Below are positions 31,218-37,387 of a DNA stretch of 40,470 nt, one piece after another. Every line of letters starts with the position of its first letter. Position 1 is the stretch's first letter. Source of the DNA: Pseudomonas fluorescens (GTDB lineage: Bacteria > Pseudomonadota > Gammaproteobacteria > Pseudomonadales > Pseudomonadaceae). The stretch spans positions 1 through 40,470 of the forward strand of contig NZ_VCNJ01000027.1 of the NCBI RefSeq assembly GCF_005938625.1, written 5' to 3'. The notes under the pieces are model-generated. The model made no database searches. It had not been told where the DNA came from and saw only the letters and a list, made by a program, of their open reading frames with translations. The position numbers were made by a program, and so were the translations under genes.

Positions 31218-31520
31218 TCGGTCGGGGCAGTACCTGACCTTGACCGAGGCCCCGCCATGCCAGCAAGTCCAGCCAGAAGGCGACGCCAGCAATCCAACGC
31301 GGCCGTAATCCTCGCACGAATAGTAGCCTTGAGCCTCTAGCCAGATACCGATATCAACCAACTGCACACGGTCGACCTCGGGCAGCTTGCGAAATTCCGG
31401 TACCGCCAGTACCAGACAATCGCGCTGGGATCCCCCAGCGATACGAACATTGAGCTGAATTGCATAACGATCAAAGAACGCTTTTTTCAAAGCGACCACA
31501 TGCGGTGCTTGTTTAGTCAT
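31206..31520 (-). CDS. Unknown protein, first gene of the accessory unit
   Basis: 104 residues, MTKQAPHVVALKKAFFDRYAIQLNVRIAGGSQRDCLVLAVPEFRKLPEVDRVQLVDIGIWLEAQGYYSCEDYGRVGLLASPSGWTCWHGG. A small alpha/beta protein with four cysteines but no paired CxxC. Not recognised. It lies below the leader inverted repeat E and octamer array E, and its stop codon lies in array D. Confidence 0.6.
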   Translation of the reverse strand: MTKQAPHVVALKKAFFDRYAIQLNVRIAGGSQRDCLVLAVPEFRKLPEVDRVQLVDIGIWLEAQGYYSCEDYGRVGLLASPSGWTCWHGGASVKVRYCPDRLTK

Positions 31521-31522
31521 CG

Positions 31523-31572
31523 GTTTTATCCCGGAGTGCGGCCTTGACGTAATGCCCGGCCTTGGGACAAAC
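31523..31572 (-). promoter_or_regulatory. Leader inverted repeat E, paralogue of the one at 30639
   Basis: Minus strand GTTTGTCCC ... GGGATAAAAC, with two AAGGCCG words between and GGGA near the start codon. Compared with copy C, three positions differ in both arms so that pairing is kept. Promoter TTGACG-17-TAAGGT overlaps the outer edge as in C. Confidence 0.6.
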
Positions 31573-31583
31573 CTTATTCGCGC

Positions 31584-31615
31584 TTCGTTAATTCGTCAAT
31601 TCGTTATTTCGTTAC
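31584..31615. repeat. Octamer array E, four phased 8-bp repeats
   Basis: TTCGTTAA, TTCGTCAA, TTCGTTAT, TTCGTTAC upstream of the gene at 31206; the TTCGTCAA unit supplies the -35 element on the minus strand. Confidence 0.82.
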
Positions 31616-32265
31616 TGAAAAATCCTGTCGCGCATGCCTACGGTGAAGGACCGCGCCCGTAGCCGCTGAGGGATCGCCGCAGGCAAGTCGCAGGCTCGGC
31701 ATGGACTTGCCCAGGAAACCGCCGAGACAAGCGCAGCAGGGCCAGCAGGCAGACAACGAACGCAAGCGAACCCCCCTCACTGTCAACTGGAGCGCTTGCG
31801 CGACCGACTTGGCCAGCGGCCGGCGCGTGATCGACTGTAGGGCCGGCATGATGGTCTGTGGTCTTGCGCGGAAGTCCTCCGGCTCGCAAGGAGTGGAGCG
31901 CGCCTCACTGACGGAACGGCGGCGTTACTGACGCCGAGCTGTTTCCTTGCCCCGCGCCTCCAGGCGCGAAGTGGGCAGGCATATCTATTTCGTCAGACCG
32001 TCATGCACCGTTGGCATGGTTTATGAGCTTTAAAGGCTCTTTCTTTATGCCTTGCGGTACCACTACACAGAGAAACTTGCAGAATTATAAAAGCACGGCG
32101 CATTGATCGACCGGCGCCGGCAACTTTTTTGCGCCTGACTCGCAGATCGAGGGGGAAGGTTGTGCGAAAAGAGGGGGATTTGCAGGCCCTGGTCGGTCGC
32201 CGGGAGCGTTTCCAGGTTGCGGACGTGCGAAGACACCGCCTTAAGCGGTGCCGGTTGTGGCGGGG
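31616..32265. other. Non-coding stretch after repA, candidate replication origin
   Basis: About 650 bases with no gene I can support. In IncFII/IncI-type plasmids the origin lies just past repA, which is this side. It contains hairpins CGCGCCT-CC-AGGCGCG (31953-31968), GGCGT-TACTG-ACGCC (about 31921) and CACCGC-CTTAA-GCGGTG (about 32232), plus a locally A+T-rich segment around 32016-32100. I see no perfect TTATCCACA DnaA box. Short open frames on both strands here lack ribosome sites. Confidence 0.45.
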
Positions 32266-33141
32266 TTATGGGCGGTAACGCTGATTAAACAGCTTGCTCC
32301 GCTGGTTCATTGGCAGCGATTGCACTTCAGGTTCGGAACAGAAGGCCACCCAGGCAGCCGCACGGGCACGCTCGGCATTCTCGGCCGCCTGAGCCTGGGC
32401 TAGCGCTTCCTGGCGGCGGCGCTTGGCCTGGGCGGTGACGTGCGACTGCTTACGCGTGGCGGCGTCGGCGGCGTTGCTGATCATTGCGTCAGCACGGCGC
32501 TTGCCAAAGGTGGCCAGCAACTGAGTACGCTTGGCTTTCTTCTGCATGCGGGCCTCGGCGAGCTGGTAGCCCAGGCCGAGCTGGATAAAGAAGCGCGGAC
32601 GAACGTTGATCGTGACGCGGGTGATCCAGAAGCGGCCGTTGTAGCAAATCCGGCGCATCTTGCGATAGACCATCTTCGACTTCTCCAAGGCGCCCATCAC
32701 GCGGGAGACTGTCCACTCTTGCAGGCTGGTGTCTTCGGCTAGGCCGCGCTGCCGGTTGAGGCGAAACTCTCCGTCCTTGTCCAGATATCCCAGCACCAGA
32801 GTAGCGATATCCATGCGCGCGAGGATTGGTTCGATCAGTTCGGCGAGTGCGTCCCAACGCTTTTGGCTGGTCCGGTAGCCACTCTTTTGGAAGATATCGA
32901 AGTCGCGCAGCCACTTGCATTGGCGGTCTTTGGCTTCTTCACGCACGCGCTCGGCGGCAGTACCAAGAAACGTTTCGCGCTGGGCGGCCGTCAAGGCACG
33001 CGGGCGGCGCTGCTGAGCCGAACGATCGACACGCTTTAAGCGCTTGGCGGGGGCTTTGGTCTGGACAACCGAAAGGCCATTGTAGGCCGCCGCTGCCGGG
33101 GAGCTTGGCAGGTGGTGGATGGTGGCGGTTACGCGCTTCAT
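32266..33141 (-). CDS. repA: Plasmid replication initiator RepA (IncFII/IncI-like)
   Basis: 291 residues from ATG 33141. Residues about 60-225 contain a winged-helix-like region (LGYLDKDGEFRLNRQRGLAEDTSLQEWTVSRVMGALEKSKMVYRKMRRI...GRFWITRVTINVRPRFFIQLGL), comparable in layout to the ITRATRALTFL region of IncFII RepA. A basic helical segment (RRADAMISNAADAATRK ... AKRRRQEALAQAQAAENAERARAAAWVAF) follows. The ATG overlaps the stop of a 36-residue leader peptide, and an antisense RNA is predicted upstream: both are hallmarks of RepA control. It would start replication of the phage as a plasmid. Confidence 0.8.
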   Translation of the reverse strand: MKRVTATIHHLPSSPAAAAYNGLSVVQTKAPAKRLKRVDRSAQQRRPRALTAAQRETFLGTAAERVREEAKDRQCKWLRDFDIFQKSGYRTSQKRWDALAELIEPILARMDIATLVLGYLDKDGEFRLNRQRGLAEDTSLQEWTVSRVMGALEKSKMVYRKMRRICYNGRFWITRVTINVRPRFFIQLGLGYQLAEARMQKKAKRTQLLATFGKRRADAMISNAADAATRKQSHVTAQAKRRRQEALAQAQAAENAERARAAAWVAFCSEPEVQSLPMNQRSKLFNQRYRP

Positions 33142-33248
33142 AGCGAACCACCAGCCGGGGCCGTTCGCAAAGCGCGGGCCAGGAGCTGCCAATCTATACG
33201 CCCCCGCATAATGCCGGGGCGGCCTTCTGCTGAGGCTTCGCCGATCAT
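33138..33248 (-). CDS. Leader peptide translationally coupled to repA
   Basis: 36 residues, ATG 33248 with AGGGA 7 bases upstream; the stop TGA overlaps the repA ATG (CTATGA). The repA start is also enclosed by GCGAAC...GTTCGC, a six-base stem that would hide its weak ribosome site until ribosomes finish the leader. This is the tap/repY logic of IncFII and IncI plasmids. Too short to show as a normal gene; function inferred. Confidence 0.7.
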   Translation of the reverse strand: MIGEASAEGRPGIMRGRIDWQLLARALRTAPAGGSL

Positions 33249-33272
33249 CCAAACATCCCTAATGGCTAGGGC

Positions 33273-33382
33273 TTGCTTATGCGGTGATCAGCTAATAGAC
33301 TTCTACCTGCCCGGTGAGTAAGCCTATTTTGTGCTGATCGCCGAAAACCTCCGTCCCGCCAAGGTCGGGGGTTTTCTTTTTT
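33273..33382 (+). ncRNA. Predicted antisense RNA controlling repA (CopA/Inc-like)
   Basis: On the plus strand, opposite the repA leader: promoter TTGCTT (33273-33278), 17 bases, TAGACT (33296-33301), so the RNA should start near 33308. It ends in a hairpin GAAAACC...GGTTTTC (33343-33376) with a TTTTCTTTTTT tail to 33382, giving about 75 bases. The hairpin loop in the mRNA sense contains UUGGCG, a loop word known from IncI-type control regions. The region 33249-33480 holds no protein gene. Confidence 0.65.
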
Positions 33383-33478
33383 AAGCCTGCCTAAAAATTC
33401 TCTAATTCTTCTTACTGCTTAGCCCCAAGGGGCTGACGGCGCTCAGAATAACGCGCCCGCCTTTGCTCGTCCACATTT

Positions 33479-33494
33479 TGTGTAAATTTACACA
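33479..33494. promoter_or_regulatory. Perfect palindrome TGTGTAAATTTACACA
   Basis: Uses the same TTACAC/GTGTAA half-sites as the repressor operators but in the outward arrangement. Overlaps the stop of the 60-residue gene. Each half also resembles a DnaA box with one mismatch. Confidence 0.5.
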
Positions 33495-33670
33495 TTCTTG
33501 AGCGAAGCAACGGCCAACCGCACCGTTTCCAGGTGCAGCCACTCGCCCGGATGCGCTTCCAGGTCATTGCCTTTCTGAATACACAACCACGCAAGGTACT
33601 GATATATCGCGTCGATAGTAGACGCTTGGTCACTTTTGATCAAAGGGTTTACAGAGGGTGCTTCCGACAT
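33488..33670 (-). CDS. Small unknown protein upstream of repA
   Basis: 60 residues, MSEAPSVNPLIKSDQASTIDAIYQYLAWLCIQKGNDLEAHPGEWLHLETVRLAVASLKNV. ATG 33670 has AAGGAA upstream. IncF plasmids carry a small copy-control gene (copB/repA2) here, but I see no clear sequence similarity. The 178 bases above it carry only a palindrome. Confidence 0.6.
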   Translation of the reverse strand: MSEAPSVNPLIKSDQASTIDAIYQYLAWLCIQKGNDLEAHPGEWLHLETVRLAVASLKNV

Positions 33671-33705
33671 AGGGGGGTTCCTTCCTACAACAGTCGTTCA
33701 AGTGC

Positions 33706-33727
33706 GGCGATTCTATCTAGAATCGCC
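33706..33727. repeat. 22-bp palindrome upstream of the 60-residue gene
   Basis: GGCGATTCTA-TC-TAGAATCGCC, ten-base perfect arms, 36 bases upstream of the start codon. Could be an operator; no T-run follows on the minus strand. Confidence 0.6.
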
Positions 33728-33848
33728 TAATACTGGATATATAAACAGTGGTGGCTTTTTGATGGTCGATCGGGCGCATGCTACCGGACTGACCGCCGAT
33801 CGCCCCCATCCCTCTGTCGGATATCGACGGTCTAGATAGATCGCTCGC

Positions 33849-34643
33849 CTAGAACAACCCTCCCAGCGCCGCCGGCTCCCAATTCATAATCACCAGTTCG
33901 CCGGTGATTTCTGCCTGCCCTTGGCGCTGGTTGGCAGTGGTGTAGCGAATGTCCAAGGTTTCAAAATGGAAACCCTCAAAAGCACGACGGATGTCCGGGT
34001 GGTCGTTAATGCTGACCATCACCTTGCCCTTGCAGCGGCGCATAAAGTCGGCCATCCGTTCGTAGTTCTCGAAAGGAAAATCAACGCCGTAGCCCGCCGT
34101 CTGCCAGTAAGGCGGATCCATGTAGTGGAAGGTGTGCGGCCGGTCGTAGCGCTCGGCGCACTCTAACCACGGCAGGTTCTCCACATAGGTGCCGGCCAGG
34201 CGCTGCCACGCTGCAGAAAGGTTTTCCTCAATCCGTAGCAGGTTGATCGGCGGGGCCGTTGTGGCAGTGCCAAACGACTGGCCGGAAACCTTGCCGGCGA
34301 ACGCGTGGTGCTGCAGGTAGAAAAACCGTGCGGCGCGCTGGATGTCGGTCAGGGTTTCGGGCCTGGTCATTTTCTGCCACTCGAAAATCTGCCGCGAACT
34401 GAGCGCCCATTTGAACTGGCGCACGAATTCCTCAAGGTGGTTTTGCACGACGCGGTACAGCGTTACCAGATCGCCGTTGATGTCGTTAAGAACCTCAACC
34501 CGGGACGGCTGAGGCTTCATGAAATAGAGCGCGGCACCGCCGGCAAAAACTTCGACGTAGCATTCGTGTGGTGGGAAAAGGGGGATAAGGCGATCGGCCA
34601 GACGGCGTTTGCCGCCCATCCAAGGGATGATGGGGGAAGACAT
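33849..34643 (-). CDS. dam: DNA adenine methyltransferase, Dam-type
   Basis: 264 residues. The SAM-binding motif lies at IPWMGGKRRL (6-15) and EVFAGGAALYF (31-41), and the catalytic motif DPPY at 176-179 (FHYMDPPYW), the order of D12-class N6-adenine methylases such as Dam. It could protect phage DNA or mark it in the host. It lies after the lysis genes. A GC-rich hairpin (GGCCGG..CCGGCC around 34754-34791) lies in the 153 bases between it and the spanin genes. Confidence 0.92.
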   Translation of the reverse strand: MSSPIIPWMGGKRRLADRLIPLFPPHECYVEVFAGGAALYFMKPQPSRVEVLNDINGDLVTLYRVVQNHLEEFVRQFKWALSSRQIFEWQKMTRPETLTDIQRAARFFYLQHHAFAGKVSGQSFGTATTAPPINLLRIEENLSAAWQRLAGTYVENLPWLECAERYDRPHTFHYMDPPYWQTAGYGVDFPFENYERMADFMRRCKGKVMVSINDHPDIRRAFEGFHFETLDIRYTTANQRQGQAEITGELVIMNWEPAALGGLF

Positions 34644-34796
34644 TAAAAAGCAAGTTCCTTTGCTGCATGAATAGACAGGTGCTAGGCTCGCCGCGCTTCG
34701 TGCACGGAGTAAGAGCCTTGGCTGGACTTGCAGGGAGTTTCTGCGGGGACAGTGGCCGGCCGGGATGTTGACGCACCCCGGTCCGGCCGCTCTTTT

Positions 34797-35342
34797 CTAC
34801 TTCGGTGCCGACACTTCTTTTGCGTAAGCCTGACAGGCTTGCAGCGCGATCAATCCTCGATCGCCGGCGTCGGTGATGCCGATAATTCGCCGAGCATGCG
34901 CTGGGTCAAGTTCGGCTCTTGCGCTTCCATGAACCACGCCGCCGGCGCTGGCAGCGGCTGACACCCCGTCACAACGGGCGGCGCTGCTGCCGGCGCTGAG
35001 TAGGACTGACAACCGGACATCAGCAGTGGCAAGGCGATCAGACAGGCGTTGCTGAGCTTTTTGCGCATCGGATAGATCCTTGTAATGGGTTTTGTCGTTG
35101 TCTTTCAGGCGCTGCTCCAGCGCCAGGCGCTTGTCCTGCTCGATCACCAGCGCGCCCACCGATGCCTCGGCGGCCGCCCGGGCCACGTCGGCGGACTGGC
35201 GGGCCTGTTCGGCCAGCGCGTTACCGTAACGCCAGTCCTGAATCACCCAACTGCCCGCAGCGCCGGCGACGGCGATCGACAGCAGTACCAGGGCTATCGC
35301 CCACGGGCGCACCGGCGCCGGAATCAGATCGAGGACTGACAT
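34797..35342 (-). CDS. Rz: Inner-membrane spanin (Rz)
   Basis: 181 residues from ATG 35342, inside the end of the endolysin gene. One membrane segment at about 13-33 (AIALVLLSIAVAGAAGSWVI) is followed by a long helical periplasmic region (AEQARQSADVARAAAEASVG ... QRLKDNDKTHYKDLSDAQKAQQRL). It links to Rz1 to fuse the two membranes at lysis. A relaxed palindrome GTTACCGTAAC lies within it (35220-35230). Confidence 0.88.
   Translation of the reverse strand: MSVLDLIPAPVRPWAIALVLLSIAVAGAAGSWVIQDWRYGNALAEQARQSADVARAAAEASVGALVIEQDKRLALEQRLKDNDKTHYKDLSDAQKAQQRLSDRLATADVRLSVLLSAGSSAARCDGVSAAASAGGVVHGSARAELDPAHARRIIGITDAGDRGLIALQACQAYAKEVSAPK
34850..35068 (-). CDS. Rz1: Outer-membrane lipoprotein spanin (Rz1), nested in Rz
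   Basis: 72 residues in another frame fully inside Rz. The signal sequence MRKKLSNACLIALPLLMSGC ends in lipobox LMSGC (lipidated Cys 20), followed by a proline-rich segment (APAAAPPVVTGCQPLPAPAAW). This is the classic embedded Rz1 arrangement. Confidence 0.88.
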   Translation of the reverse strand: MRKKLSNACLIALPLLMSGCQSYSAPAAAPPVVTGCQPLPAPAAWFMEAQEPNLTQRMLGELSASPTPAIED

Positions 35343-35983
35343 AGCACCGCCTTGGCCTTGGCCCACAGCTCGCGGCGATCGGCCAGACCGGCGCTGGCCA
35401 CGTTGATTTTCCGGGTGATGCCGTCGAACAACCCCGCGTCGGCCAGATCGTTAAGGCCTCGATCCCACCAGTACCAGGCCGCCGACAGCGCGGCATATTC
35501 CGGCTGCTCGAGCAGCTCGGGCCGCTCGAGCAACGGCAAGCCGAGCGCCTTGCCGCACAGACGGTAATTGTCGCGGCCGGTGATCTGGATCAGACCGCGA
35601 CCGCGATAGCGGTAACCATCGCCAGAAGCCTCTGGACCGTTGCCCATGCGATCGGCATAGACGCGGTTGGCCAGCTTTTCCGAGTTGCACAGATAAGCTT
35701 TTGCGGCCTCGATCTCGGCCGGATCTGCTCGGCCGTTACGGTTGTCATCAAAACCCGACTTGAACAGCCGCGCGACGCGCTCGGCGTCCCGGTAGTAGAG
35801 GCTTTCCGACAGCTTGGTCAGGTGCTGCGACTCGTGCCCGCACTGCGCGATAAACGCCGCTTGGCGCACTGGCGAGGTGATGCGGAAACGCACCATGGCC
35901 GCCTCAAGCACGGACACAAAAACGCCCGCGACAGGGCGGGCGTTGGGGAGGATCTGCAGCAACTGCTGCTGACTGATAGGCAT
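35324..35983 (-). CDS. Endolysin, GH19 chitinase-like
   Basis: 219 residues from ATG 35983 (GGAG upstream). The GH19 lysozyme/chitinase fold is shown by AAFIAQCGHESQHLTKLSESLYY, with E51 and E60 as the likely catalytic pair, and YRYRGRGLIQITGRDNYRLCGKALG. There is no signal sequence, so it depends on the holin. It overlaps Rz, forming a lysis cassette, but the holin is far away at 17 kb. Confidence 0.92.
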   Translation of the reverse strand: MPISQQQLLQILPNARPVAGVFVSVLEAAMVRFRITSPVRQAAFIAQCGHESQHLTKLSESLYYRDAERVARLFKSGFDDNRNGRADPAEIEAAKAYLCNSEKLANRVYADRMGNGPEASGDGYRYRGRGLIQITGRDNYRLCGKALGLPLLERPELLEQPEYAALSAAWYWWDRGLNDLADAGLFDGITRKINVASAGLADRRELWAKAKAVLCQSSI

Positions 35984-35998
35984 AAAAACTCCAGACAC

Positions 35999-36020
35999 AA
36001 AAAAGCCGCACTCAGGCGGC
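35999..36020 (-). terminator. Terminator between D and endolysin
   Basis: Minus strand GCCGC-CTGAGT-GCGGC followed by TTTTTTG. Confidence 0.7.
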
Positions 36021-36032
36021 GATGGGATGCGG

Positions 36033-37082
36033 TTACTGTTTCTCGATGTTCACAACCTTGAGCGGTGCTTTTGGCCCTTTCTTTTTCTTGCCCTTGGATT
36101 TACCGGCTTTGCCGGCGTTGCATTCGACTGTGGTCGACCAGCCGGACTGGGTGAACACCTGCTCGACCGAATCCGCCAAGTACTCGCCATCAAGCCCGAC
36201 CTTGAAACCCTGAGCGATGATGGGACGCTCGGCGAAGATGTCCGTTCGACCGGGCATTTCAAGCCGCACACCGGCGGTCGAGCGGTTGAACGCCGACAGA
36301 CGGGCCTTGGCCGCCGCTTCAGCAGCGCCCTTGTCCGGGTAGATATGGCGGTCGGTATGCACTGCCGGCAATCCGTCCGGGGCGTCATCGTTGTCGATGG
36401 TAACCACCGCGAGCTTGCCGTTCTTTTTGTCCTGATGCTTGGTGGCCACCGCCTTGTGCGAATTGCGATCGCCGAGACTGAATTGCCAGCGGCTGAGGTC
36501 ACTACGGGTCAGCGTGATAGCGCCAAATGCTTTGCCGCTGGCCGTCTGGCCACCTTGGCGCGGCATCACCAACAGCTTGCCGTCCGCCACCTTGGCCGTG
36601 CAGTCGTATTGCTTGGCCAGACGGGTGATGAAATTAAAATCGGACTCATTGAGCTGGTCGACCCGGGCGACCTTGGTCGACACCGGACACACCGGCTTCC
36701 AGCCATTTCGCGCAGCCACGTCAGCCACGATCTTCGACAACGGCACGCCTTCCCAGCTTCCGCTACGGATGGTTTTGCCACTGCCACGCACGTCGCTGGC
36801 CTTGCCCTTGATCACGATCGTGTCCGGCGGGCCTGACACCTCGACCGTATCGACGGTGTAACTGCCCATACGCGTCAAGGTCGTTTCGGCATAGCCCAGG
36901 TAGATCTCGATTGAGCTGCCACGCCGTGGCAATTGCACTTGCCCATCACGGTCGTCGATACGCAACTCAAACTCGTCGGACTCCATGCCCGGCTTGTCAG
37001 AGGTGCGCAGCAACAACAGCCGATCGTTGATCTTGGCCGTGATGTCGGCCCCATCGGCGACAATGCGAAACATCGGAGTCAT
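36033..37082 (-). CDS. D: Tail hub protein, P2 gpD-type
   Basis: 349 residues from ATG 37082 (MTPMFRIVADGADITAKINDRLLLLRTSD). The IEIYLGYAETTLTRMGSYTVDTVEVSGPPDTIVIKGKA segment and LNESDFNFITRLAKQYDC are diagnostic of phage late-control D / hub proteins (gp27-like). It caps the tube above the spike. The C-terminus is lysine-rich (KSKGKKKKGPK). Confidence 0.93.
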   Translation of the reverse strand: MTPMFRIVADGADITAKINDRLLLLRTSDKPGMESDEFELRIDDRDGQVQLPRRGSSIEIYLGYAETTLTRMGSYTVDTVEVSGPPDTIVIKGKASDVRGSGKTIRSGSWEGVPLSKIVADVAARNGWKPVCPVSTKVARVDQLNESDFNFITRLAKQYDCTAKVADGKLLVMPRQGGQTASGKAFGAITLTRSDLSRWQFSLGDRNSHKAVATKHQDKKNGKLAVVTIDNDDAPDGLPAVHTDRHIYPDKGAAEAAAKARLSAFNRSTAGVRLEMPGRTDIFAERPIIAQGFKVGLDGEYLADSVEQVFTQSGWSTTVECNAGKAGKSKGKKKKGPKAPLKVVNIEKQ

Positions 37083-37095
37083 GGTTTTTTTCCAA

Positions 37096-37118
37096 TAAAA
37101 AACCCGCACAAGGCGGGC
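37096..37118 (-). terminator. Terminator between X and D
   Basis: Minus strand CCCGC-CTTGT-GCGGG followed by TTTTTT. Confidence 0.75.
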
Positions 37119-37135
37119 CAGAAAAACAAGGTGTC

Positions 37136-37147
37136 GTTACGCGTAAC
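37136..37147. repeat. Dispersed 12-bp palindrome GTTACGCGTAAC
   Basis: Perfect copy in the gap between X and D, next to the terminator, as at 2897. Confidence 0.75.
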
Positions 37148-37180
37148 GCGACGCGGCGCCGGCGAAGGCATCGCCCCGGG

Positions 37181-37387
37181 TCAATCCCACAAGCTGACGC
37201 CTTCATTGGTCGGGCTGGGCAGATCCGGCAGGACGATGATCACCCCCAACCGGAACGGCTGAGGCTCATCGGCCAACCCCTGATTGGCATCGAGCACGGC
37301 CTCGACGCTGCCATTCAGATGACCGTAAACGTTGTTGCAAATGACATCGAGCATGTCGCCGTCAGACGTCCTGCATGTCGTCGCCAT
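37181..37387 (-). CDS. X: Tail protein X (LysM-like)
   Basis: 68 residues from ATG 37387, MATTCRTSDGDMLDVICNNVYGHLNGSVEAVLDANQGLADEPQPFRLGVIIVLPD. This is the P2 gpX pattern, a LysM-type fold. It overlaps the end of U by 26 bases; GGAG stands upstream. Confidence 0.9.
   Translation of the reverse strand: MATTCRTSDGDMLDVICNNVYGHLNGSVEAVLDANQGLADEPQPFRLGVIIVLPDLPSPTNEGVSLWD

Noticed and set aside
23104..31615. CRISPR array
   Set aside because: The repeats are contiguous 8-bp units without spacers and no cas genes are present.
31604..31849. Possible 81-residue minus-strand gene ending in octamer array E
   Set aside because: Its last codons read TK-stop over the octamers, like the true genes nearby, but there is no ribosome site, a second frame is also open, and the composition is poor. 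I left it as non-coding.
33706..33727. Telomere resolution site
   Set aside because: The palindrome has only ten-base arms; known telRL sites are much longer.
34495..34776. Minus-strand frame between spanin and dam that could be a Com-like regulator
   Set aside because: No zinc-finger cysteines of Com proteins and most of the frame overlaps dam coding sequence.
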